Below, one piece after another: positions 41,916 to 52,960 of a DNA stretch of 64,000 bases. The position numbers and the translations under genes were made by a program. Each line of letters opens with the position of its first letter. Position 1 is the first letter of the stretch. Below the pieces are notes generated by a model, which did no database searches, was not told where the DNA came from, and saw only the letters and a program-made list of their open reading frames with translations. The DNA lies in assembly GCA_034401135.1 (NCBI GenBank), contig JAWZSP010000001.1:3224001-3288000 (forward strand). Reading direction: 5' to 3'. The DNA comes from Volutella citrinella (taxonomy: Eukaryota > Ascomycota > Sordariomycetes > Hypocreales > Nectriaceae).

Positions 41916-43341
41916 CTAATTCTCCACGAGCTCGCCCTCGTCTTCTGAGAGCCTTGCCCTCTTCCCTGCCCGTCCTTCATCCACCTCGCCATCGTCCAGA
42001 TCGCGCCGCTTCAATGGAGACTTGGACGCGTATCGGCTGTCATCGTACCTGTTATGGGACCCCCGAACATCGGCCTGCTTGCCTGCTCCATTGGCCATGG
42101 CGCTGGGCAATGGGCTGCGGCTCCCGCGGTCCAGCTCCATCGGGGTTCCGCTGGCTGACGACATGTTGTCAGGCTGACTGAAGAGCGGCTCTCCACGTTT
42201 CCGGGTATTCTCGAGGTGAAATGCGGGCGACGGGAGCGACGGGTTCTGCTTTCTAAGCGGATTCTCCGTGTAAAACTGTCGCATCACTTCGATGGCAACG
42301 GCGCATCGGCTCTCGTCCCCACGCAGATATTTCCACCAAGGGACGCCATTGATGTCGTCGATTGGCGTGTTGGTGTGCGCGCTTGCGAAGAAGATGGCGC
42401 TAATGGCAACATCCCTGGCCTCGATGAGAAGGGGAATGAACGTTAGGCAGGCATCGTTACAGAAAGCCCAAGCGTTCTGTCGCAGGGTTTTGTTGTGTAC
42501 GATATCGAGCTGGCGAAGCAGCTCGAAAAGTTGGTGGTACGGGTTGTCAACCATCAAATCAAAGGTCAACTGCTCGAGCATGACCTCCTCGTAGGTCAGG
42601 ATGCTGTCTCTCCACCGCCAGTACTCCTTGCTCTGCTCATCAATGACGAGCTTGGCATTCTTCTGCGCGACCTTGGCGACGGCAATGATGATTTCCTTCG
42701 TCTTCCGGCAGTTTTCTTCGGTCTTGTTCGCTAGAAATAGCGCCGTGGCAGCAATGTTCTGATGTCTGAATTAGCCAAGCGGCTCTTCCTTCCTTGAAGG
42801 TGTGTGTGGGGGATCAAGGACGTTGCCCGTCGATTGCAAAGGCAACAAAAATTGCCATTTTTGCACTTACGTAGTGATGTATCCCTCCCTTCTCCTGCAC
42901 CATGCTGAATCGCATGTAGAATCTGTGAAAGAAGACGCCCGCAACCCACAATGTGATCTGCGGCAGGTCCAGCATCACGCCAACCTGATATATGAAGTTG
43001 ACGCCCTTGGCCCTGCGCATTCTTTCTTCCGCCGGAGGGAGCCCCTCGACGATGGAGGGCGTGCTGCGCACCTCATCAGACGTGAATGCCCACTGATTCG
43101 GGCCCTGGGAAGGCGTCTGCGTCCCGGACTGCAGAGGTGACGGCTGGCTTGGGCGCACACCTGGGCGAGGCGGAGAAGTGCGTGCTGCAGAGTGCTGGGG
43201 AGGGGTGGGAACGGCTGGGGGGACGGGTTCGCGCCGGCGAGGAGATCGAGACCTCGACAGGCGATCGGGTCGTGAGCTGTTGTTGATGGAGGGGGGCTGA
43301 TAGCCTTCCCGGGGCGGGCGGTAGCGGTCGATGCTTGCCAT
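41916..43341 (-). CDS. pch1: P-TEFb-type cyclin (cyclin T/K, fission yeast Pch1-like)
   Basis: Exons 42871-43341 and 41916-42758 across a 112-bp intron (GTAAGT...ATCAG), in phase 0; 437 aa. The N-terminus (1-95) is Pro/Ser/Arg-rich (SRSRSPRRREPVPP). The first cyclin fold begins at RMRRAKGVNFIYQVG (about 109) and continues across the splice (GGIHHY+NIAATALFLANKTEE), including the KTEE segment that contacts the kinase. The second cyclin fold covers VMLEQLTFDLMVDNPY through NDACLTFIPLLIEARDVA. The acidic-basic C-terminus is KRRDLDDGEVDEG...KRARLSEDEGELVEN. Such cyclins activate Cdk9-type kinases that phosphorylate the RNA polymerase II C-terminal domain and Spt5 during elongation and capping. 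A cyclin L or Ctk2-type role is the alternative. It lies head-to-tail downstream of PRP4, with 354 bp between them. Confidence 0.88.
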
Positions 43342-43695
43342 GACGGGCTGGATTAGTTCGTCTTGGCGATGGGATTCAAAGGGCGACGGCGCCGACTCAT
43401 GGGGGATGAGCGCTTCTTGAAGCAGTTGGTTGAAGGTGTTTGCGGATAAAGGAACCCTCCAGGTTCTGAGATCATCGGCGGCGCGATATGCAGGAAACAG
43501 GCCCGCCGCCCAACCTTTCTTATCTAATCGTAGCGGGTGTCACATGACCTCAGCCGAAACACGCATTTGAGGGGATCGTCTCCGGGCAGTGAATAGGTAG
43601 CATCCATCCATTGGTTGCTTCCGTCGAGAAGACGTGCAAATCCGGGGGTATCTCATAATAATGCACATTACTTTCATACAAATCTACCCAGTCCT
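43342..43695. other. Spacer between PRP4 and the cyclin gene (same strand)
   Basis: This 354 bp between the PRP4 stop and the cyclin ATG must hold the PRP4 3' end and the cyclin promoter. No gene was seen. Confidence 0.45.
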
Positions 43696-45258
43696 TCAAA
43701 TGCCTTCGCCGTCGTTGCGGCCCCAGAGCTTCACAGTGCGATCGTGGCCTCCACTCACGATCCACTTGCCGTCCCTGCTGTAGTCTACACTGGCCACTGG
43801 CCCTGTGTGGCCGCTGAGAGTCTGGACCAATGTCCAGTCGTCGGCCGAAAAGATCTTGACATTTTTGTCGAATCCGCCCGAAAGGAAAAAGGTGCCAGAC
43901 TTCTTGGGCATCTGTGCACCCTTGTCATCAACGCCGGGGGGGATTCCATCGACAGGGTCGTCGAGACCCTTGTACCACCGCATATCCGAGATGGCACTAT
44001 TATGCGCACCGATGCCTCCCGTCCTTTGCACCTTTCGGACATCCCAGCACTTGATCCAGCCGTCTGCGGAGCCGGTCAGCACGCGATGGCCGTCCGAGGA
44101 CCAATCCAGTGCGTGAATCGGTTTGATGTGGCCGTCCAGGTGGCCATCCAGAATCATGACTGTACGACCGGATCGCAAATCCCAGATCCTGCCGATGCTG
44201 TCTAATCCGGCACTCGCAAGGAGCGACCCATCTGTGTTGAAGCTCACGGCGTAGACGCCGCGTGAGTGGCCTTCCTGAAGCAGGACTTCCGAAGTCGTCT
44301 CCACATCCCAGAGCCGCCATGAAGTGTCTTCGGATGCCGATGCCAGGTATCGTCCTGAGGGGTGGAACTCGATTCGACAGACGCGCTGCGCATGGCCTTC
44401 CAGAGTCGACAGGGGTGTGTCTTGGTTGAGCGACCAGAGGTGAATCTTGCCCTCGGCACCGCCCGATGCCAGGTTTACTGAGTCAGGAGACACGCCCTTC
44501 TCCGCGAGTGTAGAGCCGGGGAACCAAGAAATCCCGCTGATCTTGTTCGTGTGGCCTCGGTATGTCATCTTCTGGGTCAAGTTGGGGATCTCAACCAGCT
44601 TCACCTGGCCCCCCCAATTCCCAACAGCAATCAGCTCGCCATTTGGCGATATCCTAGTCATGCTGACGTGCCGCTCACCCACTGTCTGACTTCCCTGGAG
44701 CTCAAAGGCCTGTAGTCGTTCCTTGATATGCTTGCGAAACTTGACGTGAGTCCGTAGTGGTATCGTGGACTCCTCCTTCTGAAACTTCACCCTCGTCTTC
44801 GCTCGAGGAATTGAGTATTGCGCAATTTCCGTTCGAGCCTTTAATAGATCTGGCCCGCCTCTTGAGTAAAACTCCTCCTCTTGCTCGTCCTCGGCTTCGT
44901 CCTCGGGTGCATCCTCCATGGTGATGTCGCCATTCTCCAGTCCCGTCAATTCGGCCTGGATGGTCATGAGCTCGCGCAGACGATCACGACGGTCGACAAG
45001 GGCCTCTCCGAAGAGGGTAACCGGCTCTCCCATTTCTCGAAGCTTTGCACGGACTCTTCCATCGTCGGTGGGCACGGCTATCGTCGCGGCTAGTCGCTTG
45101 CGATTGAACTGGCTGAGGATGGCGGAAGCTTTCTCGGATGCGACCCCCGAACCGCCCATGGGAAGGTCGTAATCATGGTCGTCGGGCAGATCTTCCAGTG
45201 CGATGCCCTGGGAGGACTCGGCCTCCTCAACGTAAGCTTGTCGCGATGGGTGCATCAT
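43696..45258 (-). CDS. PRP4: U4/U6 snRNP WD40 splicing factor Prp4
   Basis: Intronless, 520 aa. The start has two adjacent Met codons (MMHPSRQAY); either may be used. The N-terminus carries the Prp4 SFM domain at about 62-110 (VPTDDGRVRAKLREMGEPVT), which contacts Prp3. An acidic linker (about 115-135) and a basic helix (RAKTRVKFQKEESTIP) lead to a WD40 propeller from about 200 to the end. Its repeats are visible as GHTNKISGISW, GHAQRVCRIEF, GHSRGVYAVSF, HIKPIHALDW, HNSAISDMRW and GHTGPVASVDY strands ending in WD/LW. Prp4 (human PRPF4) joins Prp3 and PPIH on the U4/U6 snRNP and is needed for tri-snRNP assembly. Its partners LSm6, LSm8 and U2 are also encoded in this window. It is divergent from the AGC kinase gene. 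Confidence 0.95.
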   Translation of the reverse strand: MMHPSRQAYVEEAESSQGIALEDLPDDHDYDLPMGGSGVASEKASAILSQFNRKRLAATIAVPTDDGRVRAKLREMGEPVTLFGEALVDRRDRLRELMTIQAELTGLENGDITMEDAPEDEAEDEQEEEFYSRGGPDLLKARTEIAQYSIPRAKTRVKFQKEESTIPLRTHVKFRKHIKERLQAFELQGSQTVGERHVSMTRISPNGELIAVGNWGGQVKLVEIPNLTQKMTYRGHTNKISGISWFPGSTLAEKGVSPDSVNLASGGAEGKIHLWSLNQDTPLSTLEGHAQRVCRIEFHPSGRYLASASEDTSWRLWDVETTSEVLLQEGHSRGVYAVSFNTDGSLLASAGLDSIGRIWDLRSGRTVMILDGHLDGHIKPIHALDWSSDGHRVLTGSADGWIKCWDVRKVQRTGGIGAHNSAISDMRWYKGLDDPVDGIPPGVDDKGAQMPKKSGTFFLSGGFDKNVKIFSADDWTLVQTLSGHTGPVASVDYSRDGKWIVSGGHDRTVKLWGRNDGEGI

Positions 45259-46880
45259 CTTGGCGACGGGGGGCGGTGCGAGTATGTGATGATGCTTGGA
45301 CGGAAGCCTGGGCGGGATCTGGGCTACGGCGGCGCGACTGACTTCACTTCACACCGAATGGATGTCTTCTGCTAATGCCCAGCTCTCAGGTTGGCCTGCC
45401 AGCTCTGAACCGATGTATGGAAGCTTGGTGAAGCTGTGTCGAGTGTCGTGTTGCTCTGCGTCCGTCACCACTCTCGAGCTGTGTCGCTGCCTTCAGTCGC
45501 GAACGGGAATTTTCGTCGGCGACGGTGCTTTGTTTCGCCGAGTCGCTAGCAACTGGTGGGTGCTAGCGGCACTGTGCACTGTAACAATGAATTACAGTTG
45601 TGCATTGTGGGACCGCATAAAACTGGTTCTGCTTTTTAGAGTTGTTCTGCTTGGTCATGGGTTCCCCAGCTCGTCTCTGGATTCCAATTTTTTTTTCAGT
45701 GGATTCGTCGGGCACCGTCGACGCTAAAGTCGGCGGCCGTTGGTGGCCCGCCAGATCACCGCATGCTCCCTGGCTGTCAGGTTATTGGTGATGTCAGGTC
45801 TCCCGATGCTGGCATTTGAGGAGCCAAACATTCCTTGCGCAACGTGGCCAGCGCCCAGCACGGCACCCGAGGTGGCGTGAATGCGACGAGTAAGGCAGCC
45901 AGTGAAGACTGAATGAATGACCCGCCAGCGTTCCAGGCCCAAGGTTTGGCTCAGGGGCTTGCGCAGAGGCCAACCTTTGGGCGTCTCACTTTGCGAAGAA
46001 AGAACAGGAAACCTTGGAGTGTGCCCGAGACGGTGCTTGGGTGCCTTGGGTGAACTGTCTGCGCACAGCCTCAGAAGCGAGACAATGTGCTTTGTTCGTT
46101 CAGATCCTTGGCCACCTCCCTGGCTTCCGGGACATGCGAGGAATCGATGACGGGGCTTGGGATGCAAGGCTGGAAGTGCATTGATGACCCAGCTGACACC
46201 TGATGAGCTGCACCGTCTCAGAGGGCCCTAATAAGACTGGCCTACACCCTTCGGCCGCCCCATACCTCGTGTGAATGGCCGCCTGAGGGCCGCCCCGGAC
46301 CGATGCGCTGACCAAAGGCAATGCGCAAGGGCTGTTCGGGCAGGCATTTTTGGCATGTGGCGTCGGTGCTTCCAGCGCCGTGCAGCCCTTTGGAGCCAGT
46401 TAGTGGGCGCGCATAGTGGCCATGGCGCCCAATCCAAATTGGTTCCCGGCGCCCTCCACTCAGGCTGCCACCAACCAGAAATTTCTTAAATCTCTCGGCC
46501 TCCGTGGGCCCTCGACGACTCCCTCTCTCCTCTCTCTGTTACACCTGTTTGTTGGTGAACTCGACTTCCCACAATCCAAAATAAAACCCTCAACAACCGC
46601 GACGCCATCCAATGCATACGCCGAAGCCCGCCCGCACCCGAACGTCTTTTTTCCGCTACCAGATGCGTGTGTCCGTCCTCCACGATACCCTGCGAGTCTT
46701 CGAATCTGTGCCCCGCGCTGATCCGGAGCGTCGACGAGGCTCTCCCTGAACAACGCGACCTGTTGCACTTGTAGGCGCCGAGTATTTGAAAGTTGCAGTT
46801 GCCACGGGCTGAAAGAGCCTCTTCTACGATTTCTTTTTTAATTCTGTGTATATTATTTACGCCCTAAAATCCTATACACC
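45259..46880. other. Divergent spacer between PRP4 and the Psk1-like kinase gene
   Basis: This 1.6 kb holds two promoters and leaders. The last ~300 bp before 46881 are pyrimidine-rich (TCTCTCCTCTCTCTGTTACA) and then AT-rich (TTTTTTAATTCTGTGTATAT), suiting the kinase promoter. A GGTTCCCGGCGCC block near 46440 is not part of any recognised gene. Confidence 0.45.
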
Positions 46881-48413
46881 ATGATAGCCCGAGTTCCCAC
46901 CGCGGTCACCACCGTCCGCGGTTTCCAGGCTACACCCGCTGTCTCGGGCGACGAAGATTCCGACCATGGAATCTGCGACACACCCCGCCGCCAGGAACGC
47001 TCTGGACGAGCCCACCTCGAGGATGTTGTCAGCGCCAACTGCAGCCCTACCTTGCGTGGGCGCTCCTCGCCTGCCGTGTCGGGCATTGCGAAACTGCGCA
47101 TGCAGCTGGAGCCCTTGAGCCTGGATGGGCAATCCCCTTGTATGAGCCGTACTGGAAGCCAGCAGGGACTGGGCATCGACATCAAGGGCCGCCCTATGCC
47201 TAGCCGATCTCAGAGCCGCGACGAAGTGCGCAGCGAAGCTGGCAGCGAGTGGTCCGACAGTTCAGTTGCCTATGAGGTCAACCTTGAACATGACTTTGTG
47301 AGCGAGAGTGTGCGCGAGCGAACCTGGGTCCCGGAGGGTGGACTCAAGCCAAATCGCAAGATGACGTCGGAGGACTTTGAGCAACTGCGCTGCCTCGGCA
47401 AGGGTACCTACGGCACCGTACTCTTAGTAAAGCAGCGATCCACTGGGCGCCTGTACGCACAAAAGCAGTTTAAAAAGGCCTCGTTGGTTGTTCACAAGAA
47501 GCTTGTGGAGCAAACAAAGACGGAGCGGCAGATTCTCGAGTCCGTCAACAGACACCCGTTCGTTGTCAAGCTCTTCTACGCTTTCCAGGACCATGAGAAG
47601 CTGTACTTGATTCTCGAGTACGGTCAGGGCGGGGAGCTCTTCACGCATCTCAACACGGAGAAGATGTTTTCGGAAACCGTCGCCGCCTTTTACATGGCGG
47701 AAATGCTGCTGGCCATCTCTCACCTCCACAATGACCTGGGAGTAGTGTATCGTGACCTCAAACCGGAAAACTGTCTTTTGGATGCCGAGGGCCATCTTCT
47801 ACTCACCGATTTCGGCCTCTCCAAGGTCGCCGTTGAGCCTTCTGATAGCTGCAACTCCATGCTCGGCACGGTCGAGTACATGGCTCCAGAAGTTGTCCTG
47901 GGCAAGAAGTACGGCAAGGCTGTTGATTGGTGGTCCTTTGGCGCACTGGGATACGACCTGATGACTGGCAACCCCCCGTTCCGGGGCCAAAACCACGCCA
48001 AGATCCAGGACAACATCGTCAAGCAGAAGCTCGTGCTCCCATACTTTTTGAGCCCCGATGCCAAGGACCTGCTCACGCGGCTCCTGCGCAAGGACCCCAA
48101 CAAGCGGCTCGGCGCCAACATGCCAAAGGACATGCAGACGTTGAAGGCCCATCGATTCTTCCGCAAGATTGACTGGAAGAAGCTTGCGGCTCGAGAGCTG
48201 GAGCCACCCATCCAGCCCATGATTACGGACCCTGAGCTGGCGGAGAACTTTGCTCCCGAGTTCACCGAGCTGTCTCTCAGCCCCGTCATGGGCAGGGACG
48301 ACCTATGGCCACAGAGCCCGGCCAAGGACGATCTGTTTGGTGGCTTCAGCTTTGTTGCGTCGTCGAGCTTGCTTGAGAATGAACGATTGTTCGCGTTCCC
48401 AGCACAGTCGTGA
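46881..48413 (+). CDS. psk1: AGC-family Ser/Thr protein kinase, S6 kinase/Psk1-like
   Basis: Intronless, 510 aa; the start context is CACCATGA. The N-terminus (1-160) is Ser/Arg-rich and disordered. The kinase domain spans about 166-430: glycine loop GKGTYGTV (173-180), ATP-binding Lys in LYAQKQF (K195), YRDLKPEN (D292), DFG (310-312) and APE (335-337). The activation loop reads NSMLGTVEYMAPE, so the PDK1 site would be S326 with Met-Leu in place of the usual Phe-Cys. The AGC tail carries a proline-directed turn-motif site (SPVM, S468) and a hydrophobic motif FGGFSF with the TOR-type site at S490. Fission yeast Psk1 is a TORC1-dependent S6 kinase. A different AGC subgroup is possible. No phospholipid- or cyclic-nucleotide-binding domain is present. 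Confidence 0.85.
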   Translation: MIARVPTAVTTVRGFQATPAVSGDEDSDHGICDTPRRQERSGRAHLEDVVSANCSPTLRGRSSPAVSGIAKLRMQLEPLSLDGQSPCMSRTGSQQGLGIDIKGRPMPSRSQSRDEVRSEAGSEWSDSSVAYEVNLEHDFVSESVRERTWVPEGGLKPNRKMTSEDFEQLRCLGKGTYGTVLLVKQRSTGRLYAQKQFKKASLVVHKKLVEQTKTERQILESVNRHPFVVKLFYAFQDHEKLYLILEYGQGGELFTHLNTEKMFSETVAAFYMAEMLLAISHLHNDLGVVYRDLKPENCLLDAEGHLLLTDFGLSKVAVEPSDSCNSMLGTVEYMAPEVVLGKKYGKAVDWWSFGALGYDLMTGNPPFRGQNHAKIQDNIVKQKLVLPYFLSPDAKDLLTRLLRKDPNKRLGANMPKDMQTLKAHRFFRKIDWKKLAARELEPPIQPMITDPELAENFAPEFTELSLSPVMGRDDLWPQSPAKDDLFGGFSFVASSSLLENERLFAFPAQS

Positions 48414-51400
48414 ATTCCCACTCTGAACATGCTCCGGGCGCGCCGCGCTTCTCAGCTGGCCAGGCGGCATGGGATGAACACATTCATGGGAGGTAAATCA
48501 TGTTTTCCCTCCCTTGCTTTTGCCTTCGGAGTTCTCTGCAGCCGAATAGCGTAAATGGGTGTTGTGTGACTTTGTTTTCTTTCAGTAGCTCGTCATTTGG
48601 CCGTTTCAGATGTTAGACCTCGGCAGAGCACAAATGCCAGTTAGACACCAGTCGTTGGATGCCGTCGGGAAGAGCCGTGTTAGATGGCTAGAGGAGTAAA
48701 TACACACGTGGTACAGTCGTGCCCTCGGGTTTCCCCTTATTTGACACTTGCGTGAGATCGTGGCAGGATGGTAGGACCACAAGTCCCAGGCGTCGTCCTT
48801 GACAAATTATCAATTGCCGAACGCAGTGAGACGGTGGCACAAGTTTCAAGCAGCTGCACGGTGGCGTCCATGCACGAGTGCCAGCAGAGGGCGACGTAAG
48901 CTAAGAGGGGCTGAGCTGGATGTGTCGACTCTTTGGACGACGGAGGTCAATGGCGCAGTTCGTGATGTGGGCGGCGTGCAGCCGGACTTGGAGGTGAGAG
49001 AAAGCACCCTAGAGCTTTCGGATGATGGCGCAGGGTCTGCGGACTGTTTAGAGTTGGAGTCTTTCGTGGGCACCGTGGAGCTCATAATCACCTAAAAAGT
49101 TGAGTTTAGTGGACGGCCCCTCCACACCACGTTGGACCGTCCAGCCCTACGTTGGGCATTTTCGTACCCGCCAGTTTGCGGACTGTGCTGTAGCAATGAT
49201 GGTGTGCAGTCTTTGTTCGAGTCCATTGGCCGTTTTCTCCATCACACCCCTTCGGGTCTCTGGCCGAATCTTTTTCTCTCTTCCTTTTCTATTTTTACCA
49301 ATTTTTATTTTCCCGGCTCATCAGTCAGCGGACGGGACCAAGTATTTTGGGCCAAGTGCTTCCTTCGCTCCTCCTCGTGGGCGCGCGAAAATTGTCATCA
49401 GCCAAAGCGACGCCGATTGTGGTTTGGCGTCGGCCAGAAAAAGGGTGACGCAAGCTCGTGGGTGGGTTATCAGCGCCCAGCCGCCATACTACGTAGGAGA
49501 GGCGGCTGCGTTCCATCATGATGCTGCTGTGCTGCGAGGGGTTTCTTGGCGGAGGGTCGATCCCTGCGTAGTAATGCTTAAAAATCAGAACTTGAGCAGA
49601 GGGTCCATGGCAGGAGCAGTGGCTAGGACGAGAGGAAACGCGCAATGCCCTGTGTCATTTGGGGAATGCCAAGCCTTTGGGCGCGGACAAGACTGAAGGC
49701 CAAGCCGGAGCAAGATGCAGCTAAACCACGACACGCACCCGCGGCACTGGACGGCGATATTACCCCAGGCTTGCTGCTTCTGGAATCTGGCCTCTCATAG
49801 AGCCCAGACGGCTCAGGGTTTTCGGGGGCCCAGACCGGGTCTTTCAAATGGCTTGTCAGCAATTGGGTGCCCACCAGTGTCAAAGAGGCCTCCCCGTCTC
49901 GTCCTGGCGTGCGGCTTCATACTGCATCGGGAGTAGCTAGTAGGACAAAAAAAGAATGCGCAGTGGGTGTTTGGGGGCCTTGGGGCCCTTCTGGCAGTTC
50001 GGACCCAACGGGATACCATGACACTGGCGTCCACCATTTCAAACAAGAGTATGACTGGTATCCGGCGATGGAGGGGAGTGGCAGTAATTAGCCCATATCA
50101 ACGCTGAACGCCGCCACCATCCTCAGTCTCGCTGACATTCAAATTGTGTGGACGTAGAAACCCTCTGGGCGCAGCAAGTCGGGATGGCGGCGGGCGCATC
50201 GCACGTGGGGAACCGCACAGCGCCTGCAGGATCCCGCCGAGCAATCAAAGCGATGCCCAGTCTCTGATCGGCCTCGGCTGGATTGGTTGACCGCCGGTGC
50301 AATAGCCAGACAGGATCGGCTGGAAGATGGCTCCAGTGTTCCCAGGCGATGATCCAGCGGCGTTCGGCACCAGTCTGTAGCGACGAGCTTATCCTTACGC
50401 CGTGCCCACCAAAGCCCCAGCAAGCTCGGAACCTTAAAACCCCCGATGCCCTATGAACCGGGCTGTGCAAACAAGGTCGGCTATACCGGGGCTGGCTGGG
50501 GTGTCGTTGGACAAGAATAAAGAAAATTGATGTGTATGTGTGTGGTCGCACGGAGACGCAAGACTGCGACAGTATGGGACCTGCGTTGGTAGTAGTTGGC
50601 AGGAGCTTTCTGAAGCAAGAAGCCAGCCAGCCAGCCATTGACGGCGTATCGTATGCATCCATGCACCCATCATCCATCGTCCATCTCAGCCAAATTCAGT
50701 CCCCTCGCATAGACGCTTCGACAATGCCCGGTACACCGACGCAGCCCAGATCAGCAGCGCAATTGCGTAGGTAGGCACTCCGTAGGTTTCGCCAAGACTG
50801 CCACAACGGACGACTCGTCACTCCGTCCGCAGGGACTTGATGCCAAGAGCCTGAGATTATGAGATGCCGCCGATTCTGAGACGGGCCAAGCTGGGGTCGG
50901 TGCATTGACTTGCAGCGAAGTCGTCGTCAGCAAAAAAGCTGCGCATCTGGTTGGCGCTGGCTGGCGCACAGCGCCGCCCAGCTATCTTGCGCCGTGCAGC
51001 CAGTAGTCTATCCCACTCGGTTGGGATGGGTTAGTTCCCCTCTGCCAGCCTTGTCCGCGGCATTCCAACAAAGATGTCGATCGCAATCCCAGCGGGCATC
51101 GTGCCTTCTTGGCATCACTGTCGTCGACGGCCGCAGCTGGCAATTGATGACGCGTAGCAACCCCCTGCCAACTCTAAGTCGTCGCCGCGGCAGAGCAGAA
51201 ACGTGGAGCAATTCGCGATGCTATTCCCCCATCCCACATCTATCCCACCCCACCTCTTCAGGTACGATCCCCGGGTGGGATCGATTCCGTAGACGACTGA
51301 GCACCTCCCATCCCGGCTAGCCGCCCACTGGTGCCACGCCCGTTGGAATAATATTAGCCTCCAGACACGTAGTGTATGCGCAGTGTGCCGTCAGGTCCTC

Positions 51401-51609
51401 ACCTTGGCGCTCGCTGCGGCGACGCCCCCCTGCGCAGTCACTGACACTCCCTGGGGCCAAGTCTGACAAGGTGACAATCGAGTGTGGCTTGCCTTTGCTC
51501 CCCGGCTACATATATCTCGACCAGGCCCATCCGCCGCCATTTTCAAGCCATTCGATCCTCTCATACTTCGTTCTCCACGTACACCTAGACAACAAGAGCA
51601 CACACCCCC
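48414..51609. other. Gene-empty region of 3.2 kb
   Basis: The region lies between the Psk1-like gene and the DOMON-b561 gene, both on +. The largest frame (49100-49696, 198 aa) overlaps a 129-aa frame on the same strand and minus-strand frames of similar size, with no recognisable domain. A CATATATC element at 51509-51516 lies about 95 bp before the 51610 ATG and may serve as its TATA box. No RNA gene was recognised. Confidence 0.4.
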
Positions 51610-52960
51610 ATGATGAAGTCGATATCCAATGTGCTGCTTGCTGCAGCCATCTCCTTGTGTAGGACACCACCATTGCCTTGGAACACAGCCCTGCTGTGTG
51701 CTTTGTGTGTGTTGGATGGGCTAACGAGACGGCTTAGATGCGGGGACAACCTCAGCAATCACTCAACCGTTCACTCCCAGCGGCTCGGACATGAGCGTTC
51801 GCTGGGCTGTGCCCGAGGCGGCTGTAAGCTCTGGCTCCGGAGACGTCTACTTCCAGATCACGGCCCCGACGAAATACGAATGGGTCGCAGTCGGCATCGG
51901 TTCGCGGATGCAAGGCGCCCAGATCTTCCTCATTTACCAGGACGGAAGCGGCAACGTCACCTTGAGCACCAGGATTGGCCAGGGCCATGTCATGCCCGAG
52001 TATACCCAGCGATCAGCAGAACTCATCGAGGGCAGCGGCTTGAACGGCAGCAACATGGTCGCAAATGTCCGCTGCCGCGACTGCAGCGGGCTGAACCTCT
52101 CTGGACGCACAAACTGGCTCGCCGCCTGGAGGCAAGGGTCCTCACTCGCCTCGACCAGCCCCGAGGAGCGAATCATTGTCCACGACGCTGAGGCCACATA
52201 CACTGTGGATTTGTCCCGAGCTGCCTTCAGCTCGCAAGGTAGCCCCTTTGCTGACGGCGCGACGAGCAGCAACTCGGGCTCCAACTCGGGTTCAGGCTCA
52301 GGCTCGGGCTCGGATGACGACTCAGGTGTTGACGATTCCAACAAGTCCGGTGGCGGAAGATCAAGGGATAAGCAGATCCTCTACGCCCACGCCATCATCA
52401 TGGCCATCGTTTTCGTACTTGCCTACCCAATTGGCAGCATTCTTATGCCTCTGCTTGGAAAATGGCTTGCCCATGCTAGCTGGCAGTTTCTTTCGTTCCT
52501 CGGTATGTGGGCAGGATTTGCTCTCGGTTATGTCTATGCCAAGGACAATGGCTATGTAAGTTGACCACGGCACTCTTCATGCTCCCGATGGGATGTGGCT
52601 AACACGCGCCCCCGACAGTGGTGGAACAACACGCACACCCAACTTGGAACAATCGTCGTTGCCCTGCTCGGTATCCAGCCTGTCCTCGGATGGCTCCACC
52701 ACGCGCACTTCAAGAAGAATCAGGCACGGGGCATCGTCAGCCACTGCCACATCTGGTACGGCAGACTCATGATTGTCCTGGGTATCATCAATGGCGGATT
52801 GGGCCTCCAGCTGGCTAGCGCTGGAACTGGTCTCATTGTCGCATACTCGGTGGTTGCCGGCGTCATGACCATCGCATACGTCGGAGGCATCTTCCTTGGT
52901 TCCAGGAGGAAGGCACGCCGCCAGAAGATCATCTCGCCCCAGATGACTCAAGAAGATTAG
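51610..52960 (+). CDS. DOMON domain plus cytochrome b561 membrane protein
   Basis: Exons 51610-51658, 51738-52555 and 52619-52960 across introns of 79 and 63 bp, both with CTAAC branch points; 402 aa. The first exon encodes a secretion signal completed by splicing (MMKSISNVLLAAAISLY+AG). The DOMON/cellobiose-dehydrogenase-cytochrome-like domain spans about 20-200, with WVAVGIGSRM supplying a likely axial heme ligand. A Ser/Gly linker follows (about 195-225, SGSGSGSGSDDD). The cytochrome b561 core has about five helices from ILYAHAIIMAIVF onward, with paired His in AHA, LAHASWQFL, WLHH and SHCHIWYGRLM. Such proteins move electrons across the plasma or vacuolar membrane, for example for ferric reduction or for extracellular lytic oxidases. 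The acceptor is unknown. Confidence 0.9.
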
